From the NCBI GenBank assembly GCA_016793325.1, contig JAEUKI010000047.1, forward strand, positions 124,001 through 188,000: a stretch of 64,000 nt of DNA, given 5' to 3'. Origin of the DNA: Myxococcales bacterium (lineage in GTDB: Bacteria; Myxococcota_A; Polyangia; Polyangiales; Ga0077539). Positions 25,332 through 33,861 of the stretch are shown one piece after another. How positions within the stretch are numbered: the first letter of the stretch is position 1; the number at the start of each line of letters is the position of its first letter. Both the position numbers and the translations under genes were made by a program. The notes under the pieces were generated by a model. That model ran no database searches and had not been told where the DNA came from. It saw only the letters and a program-made list of their open reading frames with translations.

Positions 25332-27419
25332 ATGCACTGGAATCACTGGGCAACTGTCACGGCCATCGTGACGTCGACCTACGGCTGCCCACGAACGAAC
25401 ATGTGCTTGCCGGGAGAGGTGATGGTGGAGGGACGTTGCGCCGCCGATTGCCCGCCCGGCGCAACCAACGGGTGCAGGGACACAGGAGTGCCGGTCGACG
25501 CTGCGCTCGAAGCAGGCGACGCGATGTCATGTGGCGCGGGGCAAACGCGATGCGGCGCCGAGTGCGTCGATCTCTCGAGCAGCGCGAATCACTGCGGGCG
25601 CTGCGACATGCGGTGCTCGGCGCTCGAAGCTGGAACAGCCGTGTGCTCGATGGGCTCGTGCTCATCGTCGTGCGGCGCGGGAACGCACGCGTGCAACGGC
25701 GCGTGCGTGTCCAACGACGCTCCCACGACGTGCGGAACGCGATGTGACCCGTGCCCGACGCCCGCGGGCGCACGCGCGACGTGCGTCTCACAAATGTGTG
25801 GAATCGAGTGCCTGCCGGGGTTCGAGCGCGTCGGCGACAGCTGCGAAGCGAACGTTCCGAGACCGATTTTTCCGCCGGGGACGAGCACCGTCACGAGCCA
25901 TCGTCCGACGTTTCGATGGGAGCTCGGAACGGGCACTGATGGCGTCGTAGTCGAGGTGTGCCGCGATCGAGCGTGCACGATGCGCGTCGCGATGTTCGAC
26001 GCGACGGGAACGAGCGCGCGTCCCGCAATGGCGTTGCCTGCTTCGACAGCGCTGTTCTGGCGGTTGCGCGGGCGCGTGGGGATGGTCGCTGGATCGCGCT
26101 TCAGCCCAACGTGGCAGTTTCGAACGCGCGCCACGGACGCGAGCGTCGACACCGCGTTCGGCACCGAGCTCGACTTCAACGGCGACGGGTTTTCGGATGT
26201 CGCGGCGGGCGCACCGGGGACCGGTCAGGGCTACGTACTGTTCGCGCTCGGGGGAAGCAGAGGGCTATCTGAACCAACGACACTTCGTTCGACGACGTTG
26301 GGAAGCTTCGGTCGCGCGATTGCAGCGGTCGGTGACCTCAACGGCGATGGCTTCGGCGAGATCGCAATCGGTGCGGTGGGTTCGATCGGGCCCACGCCGA
26401 CAGGCGTTGTACTTGTGTACTTTGGTCGAGCTGACGGGGTGTTCGACTCACCCACAACGGTGATCGGTTCGACGCCGGAGCAGTCGTTTGGCTTGGCGAT
26501 CAGCGGTGGTGACGTGAACCGCGATGGTTGGTCGGACCTGTTGCTCGGAGCGCCGTTCTCCCCGCCAGTCGCGGCAAGATCCCGAGGAAGCTTCGTCGTA
26601 TACAACGGATCCCGAAGCGGAGTCGCTCCTGCCAGTGGAGTACGTTTCGATGCCCCGAGTACTTTGGACAGGGTCGGTGCAGCGCTCGCGGTCGGAGATA
26701 CCAACGGCGACGGGTTCGGCGATGTCATCGTGGGCGCACCCAGCGAAGATCCGGCAACAAACGGCGCCGCGTTGCGATTCGTCGGCGGATCCAGCGGACT
26801 CGCCGCGAGCTTCGAGACGCTTGCAGTCGGGCGCTCCGTGGGCAGCAGTGTCTCCGCGCTCGGAGACGTGAATGGAGACGGAATCGCAGACATCGTCATC
26901 GGGGTTCCGCGAGCAGACGAGGCACGGACAATGCTCGGAGCGCAAACCGATTCACCGACAAACAGCACAACGCTGCGGGGCCCCACCTTCTTCGGTTCCG
27001 CGGTCACGTTCATTCGCGACAGCAACGGTGACGGATTCGACGAACTGCTCGTCGGTGGAGGAAACAGCGCGAGCATGTTTCGCGGCTCGGCGATGGGCGC
27101 GAATCCAACGGCAGAGCTGTCGACCCGTGGTCCGATGGGGGACGAAAATCTCGGCGGGACACTCGCGTCGCACAGCGACATCAACGGCGACGGGCGCGGA
27201 GACTTCAGCATTGGTGCACCATGGACGACCCGCCCTCGCCGGGACGTAACAGGCATGTTGATGGTGTACTTCGGTGGAAGTTCGCCGATCGTGCATCGAA
27301 CGTTCGAAGGGAGCCAGCCGCTCGAAGAGCTTGGCGCGGCGATCGCCCACCGAGGTTTTCGCGAACTGCTTCGCATCCGACCCCATTCACGCTCCGCGCG
27401 TTGGTGCACTGCGCGTTAA
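25332..27419 (+). CDS. FG-GAP propeller lipoprotein, copy 1
   Basis: 695 residues from the ATG at 25332. An AAAGGAG site at 25315-25321 fits this start better than the in-frame ATG at 25323. A short hydrophobic N-terminus ends at STYGC, followed by Cys-rich units (GRCAADCPPG, SSANHCGRCDMRC). A beta-sandwich-like domain (RPTFRWELGTGTDG) is followed by seven FG-GAP repeats of the DLNGDGFGEIAIGA type with Ca2+-binding DxNGDG loops, forming an integrin-alpha-like propeller. The paralogue at 36.7-39 kb ends just after the last blade. This copy runs on for about 20 unrelated Arg-rich residues, suggesting loss of the original stop. Codon use is less GC-biased than nearby genes from about 26.2 to 27.3 kb. 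Confidence 0.86.
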   Translation: MHWNHWATVTAIVTSTYGCPRTNMCLPGEVMVEGRCAADCPPGATNGCRDTGVPVDAALEAGDAMSCGAGQTRCGAECVDLSSSANHCGRCDMRCSALEAGTAVCSMGSCSSSCGAGTHACNGACVSNDAPTTCGTRCDPCPTPAGARATCVSQMCGIECLPGFERVGDSCEANVPRPIFPPGTSTVTSHRPTFRWELGTGTDGVVVEVCRDRACTMRVAMFDATGTSARPAMALPASTALFWRLRGRVGMVAGSRFSPTWQFRTRATDASVDTAFGTELDFNGDGFSDVAAGAPGTGQGYVLFALGGSRGLSEPTTLRSTTLGSFGRAIAAVGDLNGDGFGEIAIGAVGSIGPTPTGVVLVYFGRADGVFDSPTTVIGSTPEQSFGLAISGGDVNRDGWSDLLLGAPFSPPVAARSRGSFVVYNGSRSGVAPASGVRFDAPSTLDRVGAALAVGDTNGDGFGDVIVGAPSEDPATNGAALRFVGGSSGLAASFETLAVGRSVGSSVSALGDVNGDGIADIVIGVPRADEARTMLGAQTDSPTNSTTLRGPTFFGSAVTFIRDSNGDGFDELLVGGGNSASMFRGSAMGANPTAELSTRGPMGDENLGGTLASHSDINGDGRGDFSIGAPWTTRPRRDVTGMLMVYFGGSSPIVHRTFEGSQPLEELGAAIAHRGFRELLRIRPHSRSARWCTAR

Positions 27420-27435
27420 GCCCCCACCGCCCCGT

Positions 27436-28278
27436 TCACAACGGCGGCGCGCCGTTGCCTCCCTGTTGACCGCCCGAACCATCGGACGACGCGACGGGCG
27501 CGAACGGCCGCGCAGGGTCCCACGCGGGAGGCGCAGCGGGCGCTGGCGCTGGGGGCGCGAAGGGATTGGCCGCAGGCGCAGGCGGTGGAGGCGTCCCCGG
27601 AGGCATCGCGGCTTGCGCTTGCGCGGGCGCAGGTGGCGGAGCAAACGGGTTCGGCGGTCCACCGGGAACAGGCGGCGGCGGCGCAGACGGGTCGAAGCCG
27701 CCTCCACCCGCGGCGACCGGCGCGAAGCCGGATGGCGCGGGGGGCATGCCTTGTGGGGGCATTCCTGGCGGCATTCCTGGGGCCATTGCGGGCGGAGCGC
27801 CTGGGGCCATCGCTTGCTGCGGTTGAAACGGCTGAAATCCCTGCGGCGGCTGCATCGCTTGTGGCGGTTGCATCGCTTGCGGAGGTGCGGGCGGAGCTCC
27901 GACCGCAGGAGCAAACGGCGAGGCCGCAGGGCCCGCCGGCGCGAACGGAGGCGCTCCTGCGCTCACCGGCGCGAAGCCCGATGGAGGCGCTTGCGGCGGT
28001 GCTCCGGGCGCCACCGGGGCAAATCCACCCGGCGCTGCTGGCGGCGCAGCGGGCGCAGGTCCAGGCGTGAGCGGCGCGGCCTGCGGGGGAGCGCCGGGCG
28101 CAGGCGCCGCGGCGTTGGGCGCGCGCCGAACGTTGGCCACGGCGATGTAGGACTCGCCGCCCGAGTCGAAGCGAACCTTCAGCAACGCGCCGAGCGGGTT
28201 GGCCTCGACGACCGTTCCCGCTTCGAGCGCGCCTCCGAGGCGAGAGGCCATCACGCGATCACCGACTGCAAAACTCAT
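27436..28278 (-). CDS. Pro/Ala/Gly-rich protein with N-terminal SH3/Tudor-like domain
   Basis: 280 residues. The first 55 residues (FAVGDRVMASRLGGALEAGT, then LLKVRFDSGGESYIAVANVR) read as a small beta-barrel of KOW/Tudor/SH3 type, used for binding nucleic acid or protein. The rest is low-complexity Pro/Ala/Gly/Met sequence with repeats such as APPQAPPSGFAPV and GMPPGMPPQG, so it is disordered and may drive assembly. The start is well supported by a strong Shine-Dalgarno site. It converges on the FG-GAP gene with 16 bp between them. Function is unknown. Confidence 0.75.
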   Translation of the reverse strand: MSFAVGDRVMASRLGGALEAGTVVEANPLGALLKVRFDSGGESYIAVANVRRAPNAAAPAPGAPPQAAPLTPGPAPAAPPAAPGGFAPVAPGAPPQAPPSGFAPVSAGAPPFAPAGPAASPFAPAVGAPPAPPQAMQPPQAMQPPQGFQPFQPQQAMAPGAPPAMAPGMPPGMPPQGMPPAPSGFAPVAAGGGGFDPSAPPPPVPGGPPNPFAPPPAPAQAQAAMPPGTPPPPAPAANPFAPPAPAPAAPPAWDPARPFAPVASSDGSGGQQGGNGAPPL

Positions 28279-28283
28279 CGAAA

Positions 28284-28289
28284 CCTCCT
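28284..28289 (-). promoter_or_regulatory. Strong ribosome binding site
   Basis: Reading on the minus strand, AGGAGG lies 5 bp before the ATG at 28278, one of the best Shine-Dalgarno matches in the window. It fixes the start of the Pro-rich protein and implies efficient translation. Confidence 0.75.
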
Positions 28290-28391
28290 GTGCCGCGCGG
28301 CGCCCACGGGTCGCCGCGGTGGCTCACCAGGTCGGGGAGTGTAACGCGGACACTTGACGGAGGGATCGCTTGCGAGAGAGGACTTTGGGCG

Positions 28392-29657
28392 ATGACTTCT
28401 TCGTCGCGTGTCACCTTCGGGCGGGCGTTCGTGTTGGCGGTCGTACCCGCGTTGCTGCTCTCGCGGTGCGGTTTGTGGCCGTCGTTTCCAGACAACCTGA
28501 TCGCAGGTGACGGCGGGACCACCGACGTGCGCACCGACGGATCGACGGACGGACGCGCGGACGGTGAAGCGGGGATGGTGGGCGACGGCAGCCTGCCCGA
28601 TGCGACGGTGGACGACGTTCCGTCGGATGTGCCGCCCGCGACGTGGAACGGGTTTCGGGCGTGTCCCGCGGCGCCCACCATGATGCTCACGCCCGAGCCC
28701 GCATTTCCGCCGGGAGACGGCGGAGCAAACCCGCTCGCGAGAATCGCTTCAGCGCGCGACATCACCTTCGATGGCCAAGGCGAAATGCTCATCGTCGGTC
28801 GCGATACGCCCAACACTGCAGTCTTCACCATCAACAGCAGCGGCGTGGTCCGTCCGTTCTTCAGCGCACCGCAGGGATTCTTCTTCGGCGCGCGCTACCT
28901 CACCGACGGCCGCGTCGTCGTCACGGGCTCGTTCCAAACCACCGTGATGGGAATGAACGTCACGCTCCAAGGCGTGACGCTCCTGTCGCCAACGGGCTCG
29001 GTCGAGAGCCGCCTGCCCTTCGACACAACGGGCCCCGTCACGGGCACGCCTTGGGGATCCGTGGCGCACCCCAACGGCTCGTTCCTCGTGATCGACAGCA
29101 CCAACAACCAGATCATTCCTTTCGGCTCGGGGATGCTCCCGGCAACGCCGCCGACGCCCGTGAACACGGCGACGGCGATGCCGCCTGCTCCCGACGCCCA
29201 ACGCGCGGCGATCTACTCCGCGGACTACCGCAAGCTCTACATCGTCGCGGCCACGAACAACCTCATCCACGAATACAACGTGGCCGAGGACGGCACCGTC
29301 GACGGCAACTCGCGTCGCGTGTACGCGTCGCTTCCGGCGTCGAGCTTCCCTCGGTCGCTTGCCTTCGACGAGTGCGGCAACCTCTACGTCACGCTGTCCG
29401 TTCCCGGCACGCCCGCGACGGGCGCGCTCGTGCGCATCCCGCCGCGCGGCGGAACGCCGTTTACGCTCGCGACGTTCGACACGGTCGACGCGCAGCGGAC
29501 GATCGCGTTCGGCGCCGGGCCAGGATTCAGTGAAACCTCGATCTACATTGCTGACTCGAGCGGCCCGCTAAACACCGCGCGAGTGCTGCGCGTCGACGTG
29601 GGCATCACGGGGCAGCCCATCGTTCGGCCCCGCATGATGATGATGCGCGACATGTGA
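28392..29657 (+). CDS. Exported SMP-30/NHL-like beta-propeller protein
   Basis: 421 residues from the ATG at 28392. The N-terminal signal (FVLAVVPALLLSRCG) may be a lipobox. A long Asp/Gly/Thr linker (DVRTDGSTDGRADGEAG) follows, then a C-terminal domain with propeller-like strands: ARDITFDGQGEMLIVGRDT, GSVAHPNGSFLVIDSTNN and RSLAFDECGNLYVTLSVPG. These resemble SMP-30/gluconolactonase or NHL repeats, but no metal ligands can be assigned, so no reaction is proposed. Its stop overlaps the next gene's ATG by one base. The upstream in-frame part to 28290 is not protein-like. Confidence 0.78.
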   Translation: MTSSSRVTFGRAFVLAVVPALLLSRCGLWPSFPDNLIAGDGGTTDVRTDGSTDGRADGEAGMVGDGSLPDATVDDVPSDVPPATWNGFRACPAAPTMMLTPEPAFPPGDGGANPLARIASARDITFDGQGEMLIVGRDTPNTAVFTINSSGVVRPFFSAPQGFFFGARYLTDGRVVVTGSFQTTVMGMNVTLQGVTLLSPTGSVESRLPFDTTGPVTGTPWGSVAHPNGSFLVIDSTNNQIIPFGSGMLPATPPTPVNTATAMPPAPDAQRAAIYSADYRKLYIVAATNNLIHEYNVAEDGTVDGNSRRVYASLPASSFPRSLAFDECGNLYVTLSVPGTPATGALVRIPPRGGTPFTLATFDTVDAQRTIAFGAGPGFSETSIYIADSSGPLNTARVLRVDVGITGQPIVRPRMMMMRDM

Positions 29658-30514
29658 TGGCCGACACACGAAGGCCATCTCTCGCAGCGCGGTTCATCGA
29701 GTACTTCACGCTCGCCAACGCGGGCCGCGCGGGTTCGCGCGTCGACCGAAGCGCGCTCGGCCGCGGGCTCGAGGCCGTGCGGCGCGCTGCGAACGAAGCG
29801 GCAGAACGCTGGGCAGACAGCGACGCTGACCCTGCGCTCGACGCGCTCGCCGAGGCCGAAGAGCGCTACCGTCGCGACGTCGAAGCGCTCTTCACAGAGC
29901 CTTCGGTCCTGCAGCGCCTCACGAGCTACGCGCCGCCGACAGAGGACGCACGGACGACGGTCTCGACCTTCGTCGCGCGACTCGATCGACTGGATCGCGC
30001 GACGCGCGCGCTCAGCGTGGTGGCGGGCGGACCGTTCGTTCGATGGAGCGTCCGCGCGCTGCGACTCTCGGTGCTCGCGCTCGCGCTCGTCACCGTGGGG
30101 CGGATCGCCGTCGACTACGCGAAAAAACCCTCGCTCCGCGCGTCCGCGTCCGGCGCGTGGGGCGATCACGTGGGCGTCGTTCATCTGACCGACGGAAGCC
30201 CCGAGACCAACTGGCTCTTGCCCGACCACACCGCAGGGTGGGCGCGCGTCTCGTTTTCGCCGCGGTCTCTTCGCGCCGTGCGCTTGTACAGCGTTCGCAG
30301 GTTGCCCCTGTACGGAGCGCAGCAGTGCTCGATCGAAATCGAGCTTCGAGGGAGGATCGTTCGCACCGAGCGCATCGACGTCTCGGCGACGGTCGGCCAG
30401 CGCGCGCCGTACGTGTACCGGCTGCCGTCCGCGATCGAAGCGGACGCGGTGCGCGTGCACATTCATTCGTGGCACGCGATCGGCGGCGGCTTCTCGGAGA
30501 TCGAAATCGAGTGA
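29657..30514 (+). CDS. Single-pass membrane protein with C-terminal discoidin-like domain
   Basis: 285 residues. A helical N-terminal half (about 1-115) lacks a recognised fold. One membrane segment (VRALRLSVLALALVTVGRIA, about 128-148) is followed by an outer domain with TDGSPETNWLLPDHTAGWAR, then a strand-rich stretch resembling F5/8-type (discoidin) carbohydrate-binding folds. It is translationally coupled to the preceding propeller gene (TGATG). It may bind a cell-surface polymer; that is inference. A GTG one codon earlier at 29654 is a possible alternative start. Confidence 0.72.
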   Translation: MADTRRPSLAARFIEYFTLANAGRAGSRVDRSALGRGLEAVRRAANEAAERWADSDADPALDALAEAEERYRRDVEALFTEPSVLQRLTSYAPPTEDARTTVSTFVARLDRLDRATRALSVVAGGPFVRWSVRALRLSVLALALVTVGRIAVDYAKKPSLRASASGAWGDHVGVVHLTDGSPETNWLLPDHTAGWARVSFSPRSLRAVRLYSVRRLPLYGAQQCSIEIELRGRIVRTERIDVSATVGQRAPYVYRLPSAIEADAVRVHIHSWHAIGGGFSEIEIE

Positions 30515-30518
30515 GCGC

Positions 30519-32243
30519 TCAACGGCGGCGGTAGAGCCGAAAGGTCCCCGACGTTCCGATCAGCTCTGCGACGCGCGAGACCTGCTCTTCGTCCGCGGGC
30601 GACGGCGTCCACTCTGCCGTGAGCACGAGGTCGTACTTCTGCCAGAGCACGGCGTTGTTGTACCAACCGGGATCGCGCTCGAGGACCATCACGGGCGCGG
30701 GCATCGGCGCTCGGTACCGCAGCGGCAGCAAGTTGTGCGGGTAGATCGTCGAGTCGTACACAGGCGTCTCGACGCCGCAGAGCGCCGCGAGCGTCTCGTG
30801 CGTCTGATGAAAATGGGGGCTGTGCAAGATCCCGCTCTCGCGCGTCATGGTCACGTACCCGAGCGTGCTGAACGGCGTACGTCGCGCGCGTCGACACGGC
30901 TCGGTCAGCGCGACGACGGGGCCGAGCTCGCGCGTGTACGCGTTGTTCAGGATCTTGGTGATGTGTCGTACGCGCGCGAACGAGAACGAAAACACCAGCA
31001 AGATGAGCGCCCATTCGATGAGCGGCCGCTGCCAAAACCGCGGGCGCTTCTGCGCGTCGTCTGCGTCGGCGCCGTCCGCCGCGGGCGCGGACGCGGACTT
31101 CGCGCGGCTTCGCGAGTCCGACGCCCACACCGCGAGAGGGACGGCCCAGAGCGCCATGTCGATGTGCCTCGGGCTGATGCTCTGCCCGTTCACGGTCTCG
31201 GGCAGCGCGAAGTAGCTGAGCAGCGTGAGGACGGAGAACGCTTCGAACCAGTGCGACTGGCGCAGCTGTCGTCGGGCGAAGAGCGCGATCACGACGCCGA
31301 TGACGACGAGGCCCGCGGCGAACGTTCCCTCGGTCTCCGAGCGCGTGTGGACGAGGTACGTCGTGATCGAGAGGAGCTTGCTCTCGACCGGCGGACTGTA
31401 GGGCACGAGCGTCGTGTTGGACTGCGCGGCGGCGGCGCCGCGGTGCGTGCGGAGGTACCAGAGCGCGAAGAGCGCGAGCGACGGGCCGATCGTCACGAGC
31501 GAACGAAGGGCGGTCTCGACCGCGCGCTTCACAGCGGCGCGAGCGCCCGCAGCGCGCACGGTCGCGAGGTCACGCAGGCACGCGATCACCGTGAAAAAAC
31601 CCAGGAGCACCGTCGTCCACGCGTACACGTGTCCGTGCGCGAGAAAGAGCAGCGTCGCCGCGAGCGCGCCGCGCCACGCAGCGGTGCGCCATCGTTCGTC
31701 CCGCCGCTCGAGCAGCGCGTCGAACTCGCCGAGCGTGAGCACCATGAACGTCGCCGACGTGTAGAACGGGACGTACCCGTTGATCGACCACGCCTTGCAG
31801 TACACGACGGGAAACGCGAAGAGCGCGGCCCACGGCGGCCTGCCCGACCGGTGCAGCGCATACGCGACCGCCGTGGGAAATCCCAGGTAGAACGCGAGCA
31901 GCACCGCGATGCCGAACGCCCGAACGGGGTCCGTGAGCTTCTCGAACGGCCACGCGACGCGATAGATCAGCGTGTTGGCGTCGAGCCACGAGATCGGGTG
32001 ATACAGCGCTGCGACGGGGTCCGACGAGGGCCTCGCGTTGAGCGAGGCCGACATCAAGTGATAGTGATAGTCCTGCCCGGGTCCGATGGGCGCGGACCAG
32101 TGACCGACGATCGTCGCGATCGCGAGCGCGCAGAACAGCGCAGCGAACACGGGCTGCGCTCGCAGCGGAGCGAGCAGCGGCCGCAGCGCCGCGAGCGGGT
32201 TTCGCTTGTTGCCAGAATCTCTTGGAGCGTCGCTAGTAGCCAC
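30519..32243 (-). CDS. Polytopic membrane protein, possibly GT-C-like
   Basis: 574 residues from a GTG start (VATSDAPRDSGNKRN). At least eight hydrophobic segments are visible, including FAALFCALAIATIVG, FGIAVLLAFYLGFPTAVAY, LFLAHGHVYAWTTVLLGFF and PLIEWALILLVFSFSFARV. An Ala/Asp-rich loop lies near 400. The first outer loop contains PGQDYHYHLMSASL, which recalls the acidic-His loops of GT-C glycosyltransferases, but this is weak. The C-terminal about 130 residues are soluble and extracytoplasmic by topology. No close family is recognised. The upstream open frame to 33506 is a shadow of the convergent Cys-rich gene. Confidence 0.7.
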   Translation of the reverse strand: MATSDAPRDSGNKRNPLAALRPLLAPLRAQPVFAALFCALAIATIVGHWSAPIGPGQDYHYHLMSASLNARPSSDPVAALYHPISWLDANTLIYRVAWPFEKLTDPVRAFGIAVLLAFYLGFPTAVAYALHRSGRPPWAALFAFPVVYCKAWSINGYVPFYTSATFMVLTLGEFDALLERRDERWRTAAWRGALAATLLFLAHGHVYAWTTVLLGFFTVIACLRDLATVRAAGARAAVKRAVETALRSLVTIGPSLALFALWYLRTHRGAAAAQSNTTLVPYSPPVESKLLSITTYLVHTRSETEGTFAAGLVVIGVVIALFARRQLRQSHWFEAFSVLTLLSYFALPETVNGQSISPRHIDMALWAVPLAVWASDSRSRAKSASAPAADGADADDAQKRPRFWQRPLIEWALILLVFSFSFARVRHITKILNNAYTRELGPVVALTEPCRRARRTPFSTLGYVTMTRESGILHSPHFHQTHETLAALCGVETPVYDSTIYPHNLLPLRYRAPMPAPVMVLERDPGWYNNAVLWQKYDLVLTAEWTPSPADEEQVSRVAELIGTSGTFRLYRRR

Positions 32244-32351
32244 GTCGTGTGGACGGTGTGTACCTCGCCGAGCCGCTCGGCAGAAAGGGCGGCGCGACCA
32301 TCGAGCGACGCGCGGAGGGGCGTCGCGGCGTGATAACGTGCGAAGCGAACC

Positions 32352-33833
32352 GTGCGTCGTCGCAGCTGGCCAACAAAAAACCTCGCTGGATTGCTCGTGA
32401 GCGCGGCGCTCACGAGCGCCGCGGGCGGCTGCATTCTGCCGGCGACGTTGGTCGAGGTCCTCGTCGAGACCGAGCTTCCGGGGTCGGGGCCGTTCGATCT
32501 TCGCGTGTGGGTTCGCAACAACGATCGTCCGTTCGGGGCGACGACCCCGGCCCGCGAGACGGCGACGTTTCGCATGGTCGGGCGGCGGTCGCGGATCGGG
32601 GACGCGCCTTCGTTCGTGCTCGTTCCGCGGGAGGGAGGCGCGCGAGATGCGATCGTGACGGCGCGCGTCGAAGCGGAGGCCGAGGGCGTCGTGCTCCGGC
32701 GCGATGTGCGCTTTCGTTTCACGCCGAACACGCACGGGTTCGTGCGCATCGTGCTTCGCGGCAGCTGCGGTTTGCCCGACACGCGATGCCGCATGGTCGA
32801 GCCCTGTACGCGCCAGGCCGTGTGCGAAGAGAACGGGCAGACCTGCGGGGACAACGGCGTGTGCGTGACGCCGCAGGTGATCCCGACGCTCTCGCGTGGA
32901 CGGCCGTTCAACCCGAACTCGTTCGACGCGACGGTGCCCGACGCGGGCGAAGACGCGGGGATGCCGCCGGAGGACGCGTGCGTTCCCAATTGTATGGGCC
33001 GTCGCTGCGGCGAGCCGAACGGGTGCGGCGGCATCTGCGAATCGGGCCCGTGCGCCGGCGGTGAAGCGTGCAACCTCGGGCGGTGCGAGTGCGCGCCGGG
33101 CTTCACATCGTGCGGAGGCACGTGCCGCCCCGACGCGGACATCGAGTGCATGTCGGGCATGACTCGATCGATGAGCTGCGGGACGTGCGGCTCGCGCATG
33201 GACCGCTGCGGCGCCGACTGCCGATGGCAGAACGGGACGTGCTCGGGCGGCGGGACGTGCATGCCCGGCGAGATGCAGAGCGAGCCGTGCGGCCGCTGCG
33301 GGACGCGCTCGCGCTCGTGTGGAGCCGACTGCAACTGGGGCGCGTGGGGCGGCTGCTCGGGCGAAGGCGTGTGCACCGCGGGCATGACCGAGTCGATGCC
33401 GTGCGGCAACTGCGGGACGCAGACGCGCATGTGCCAAGCGGACTGCCGCTGGGGCACCTTCAGCGCGTGCGGCGGATCGGGGCCGTGTCGGCCCGGCGAG
33501 ACGCAATCACAGGCGTGCGGCAACTGTGGGACGCAATCGCGCACCTGCGGCAGCACGTGCCAGTGGCCCGCGTTCGGAACGTGCACGGGTCAGGGCGCGT
33601 GCGCGCCGGGGTCGACGCGCGCGGGCTGCGACATGTGCGGCGTCGAGACGTGCACGAGCGCGTGCACGTGGGGCGCGTGCGCTCCGCGCGCGGGCGCGCA
33701 GTGTTTGCACCGAGGCGGGACGAACTACCGTTCGTGCAGCGCGTGCCGCAGCGGCATTCAGTTCTGCCTGCCAACTTCGTGCGTGTGGAGCACGGCGTGT
33801 TGCACGTCGGGATCGTGTCCGCGCTGCCTCTGA
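32352..33833 (+). CDS. Cys-rich tandem-repeat lipoprotein
   Basis: 493 residues from a GTG start. The signal ends at SAAGGC, a lipobox. An N-terminal beta domain (about 30-150) precedes a Cys knot (QTCGDNGVCV) shared with the FG-GAP gene at 36.7 kb. After an Asp linker come about five tandem units of roughly 40 residues of the form GMTESMPCGNCGTQTRMC followed by ADCRWGTFSACGG. They alternate CGxCGT, CxxDCxW and GxCxPG patterns. These should be disulfide-stabilised rods on the cell surface. The start lies 108 bp from the divergent membrane protein gene. Confidence 0.83.
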   Translation: MRRRSWPTKNLAGLLVSAALTSAAGGCILPATLVEVLVETELPGSGPFDLRVWVRNNDRPFGATTPARETATFRMVGRRSRIGDAPSFVLVPREGGARDAIVTARVEAEAEGVVLRRDVRFRFTPNTHGFVRIVLRGSCGLPDTRCRMVEPCTRQAVCEENGQTCGDNGVCVTPQVIPTLSRGRPFNPNSFDATVPDAGEDAGMPPEDACVPNCMGRRCGEPNGCGGICESGPCAGGEACNLGRCECAPGFTSCGGTCRPDADIECMSGMTRSMSCGTCGSRMDRCGADCRWQNGTCSGGGTCMPGEMQSEPCGRCGTRSRSCGADCNWGAWGGCSGEGVCTAGMTESMPCGNCGTQTRMCQADCRWGTFSACGGSGPCRPGETQSQACGNCGTQSRTCGSTCQWPAFGTCTGQGACAPGSTRAGCDMCGVETCTSACTWGACAPRAGAQCLHRGGTNYRSCSACRSGIQFCLPTSCVWSTACCTSGSCPRCL

Positions 33834-33861
33834 CCTCCACTCCAACACCCTCTCATTGTTC

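Noticed and set aside
27566..28070. Gly/Ala-rich plus-strand frames opposite the Pro-rich protein
   Set aside because: Mirror of the Pro/Ala repeat; the minus-strand gene has a strong Shine-Dalgarno and a folded N-terminal domain.
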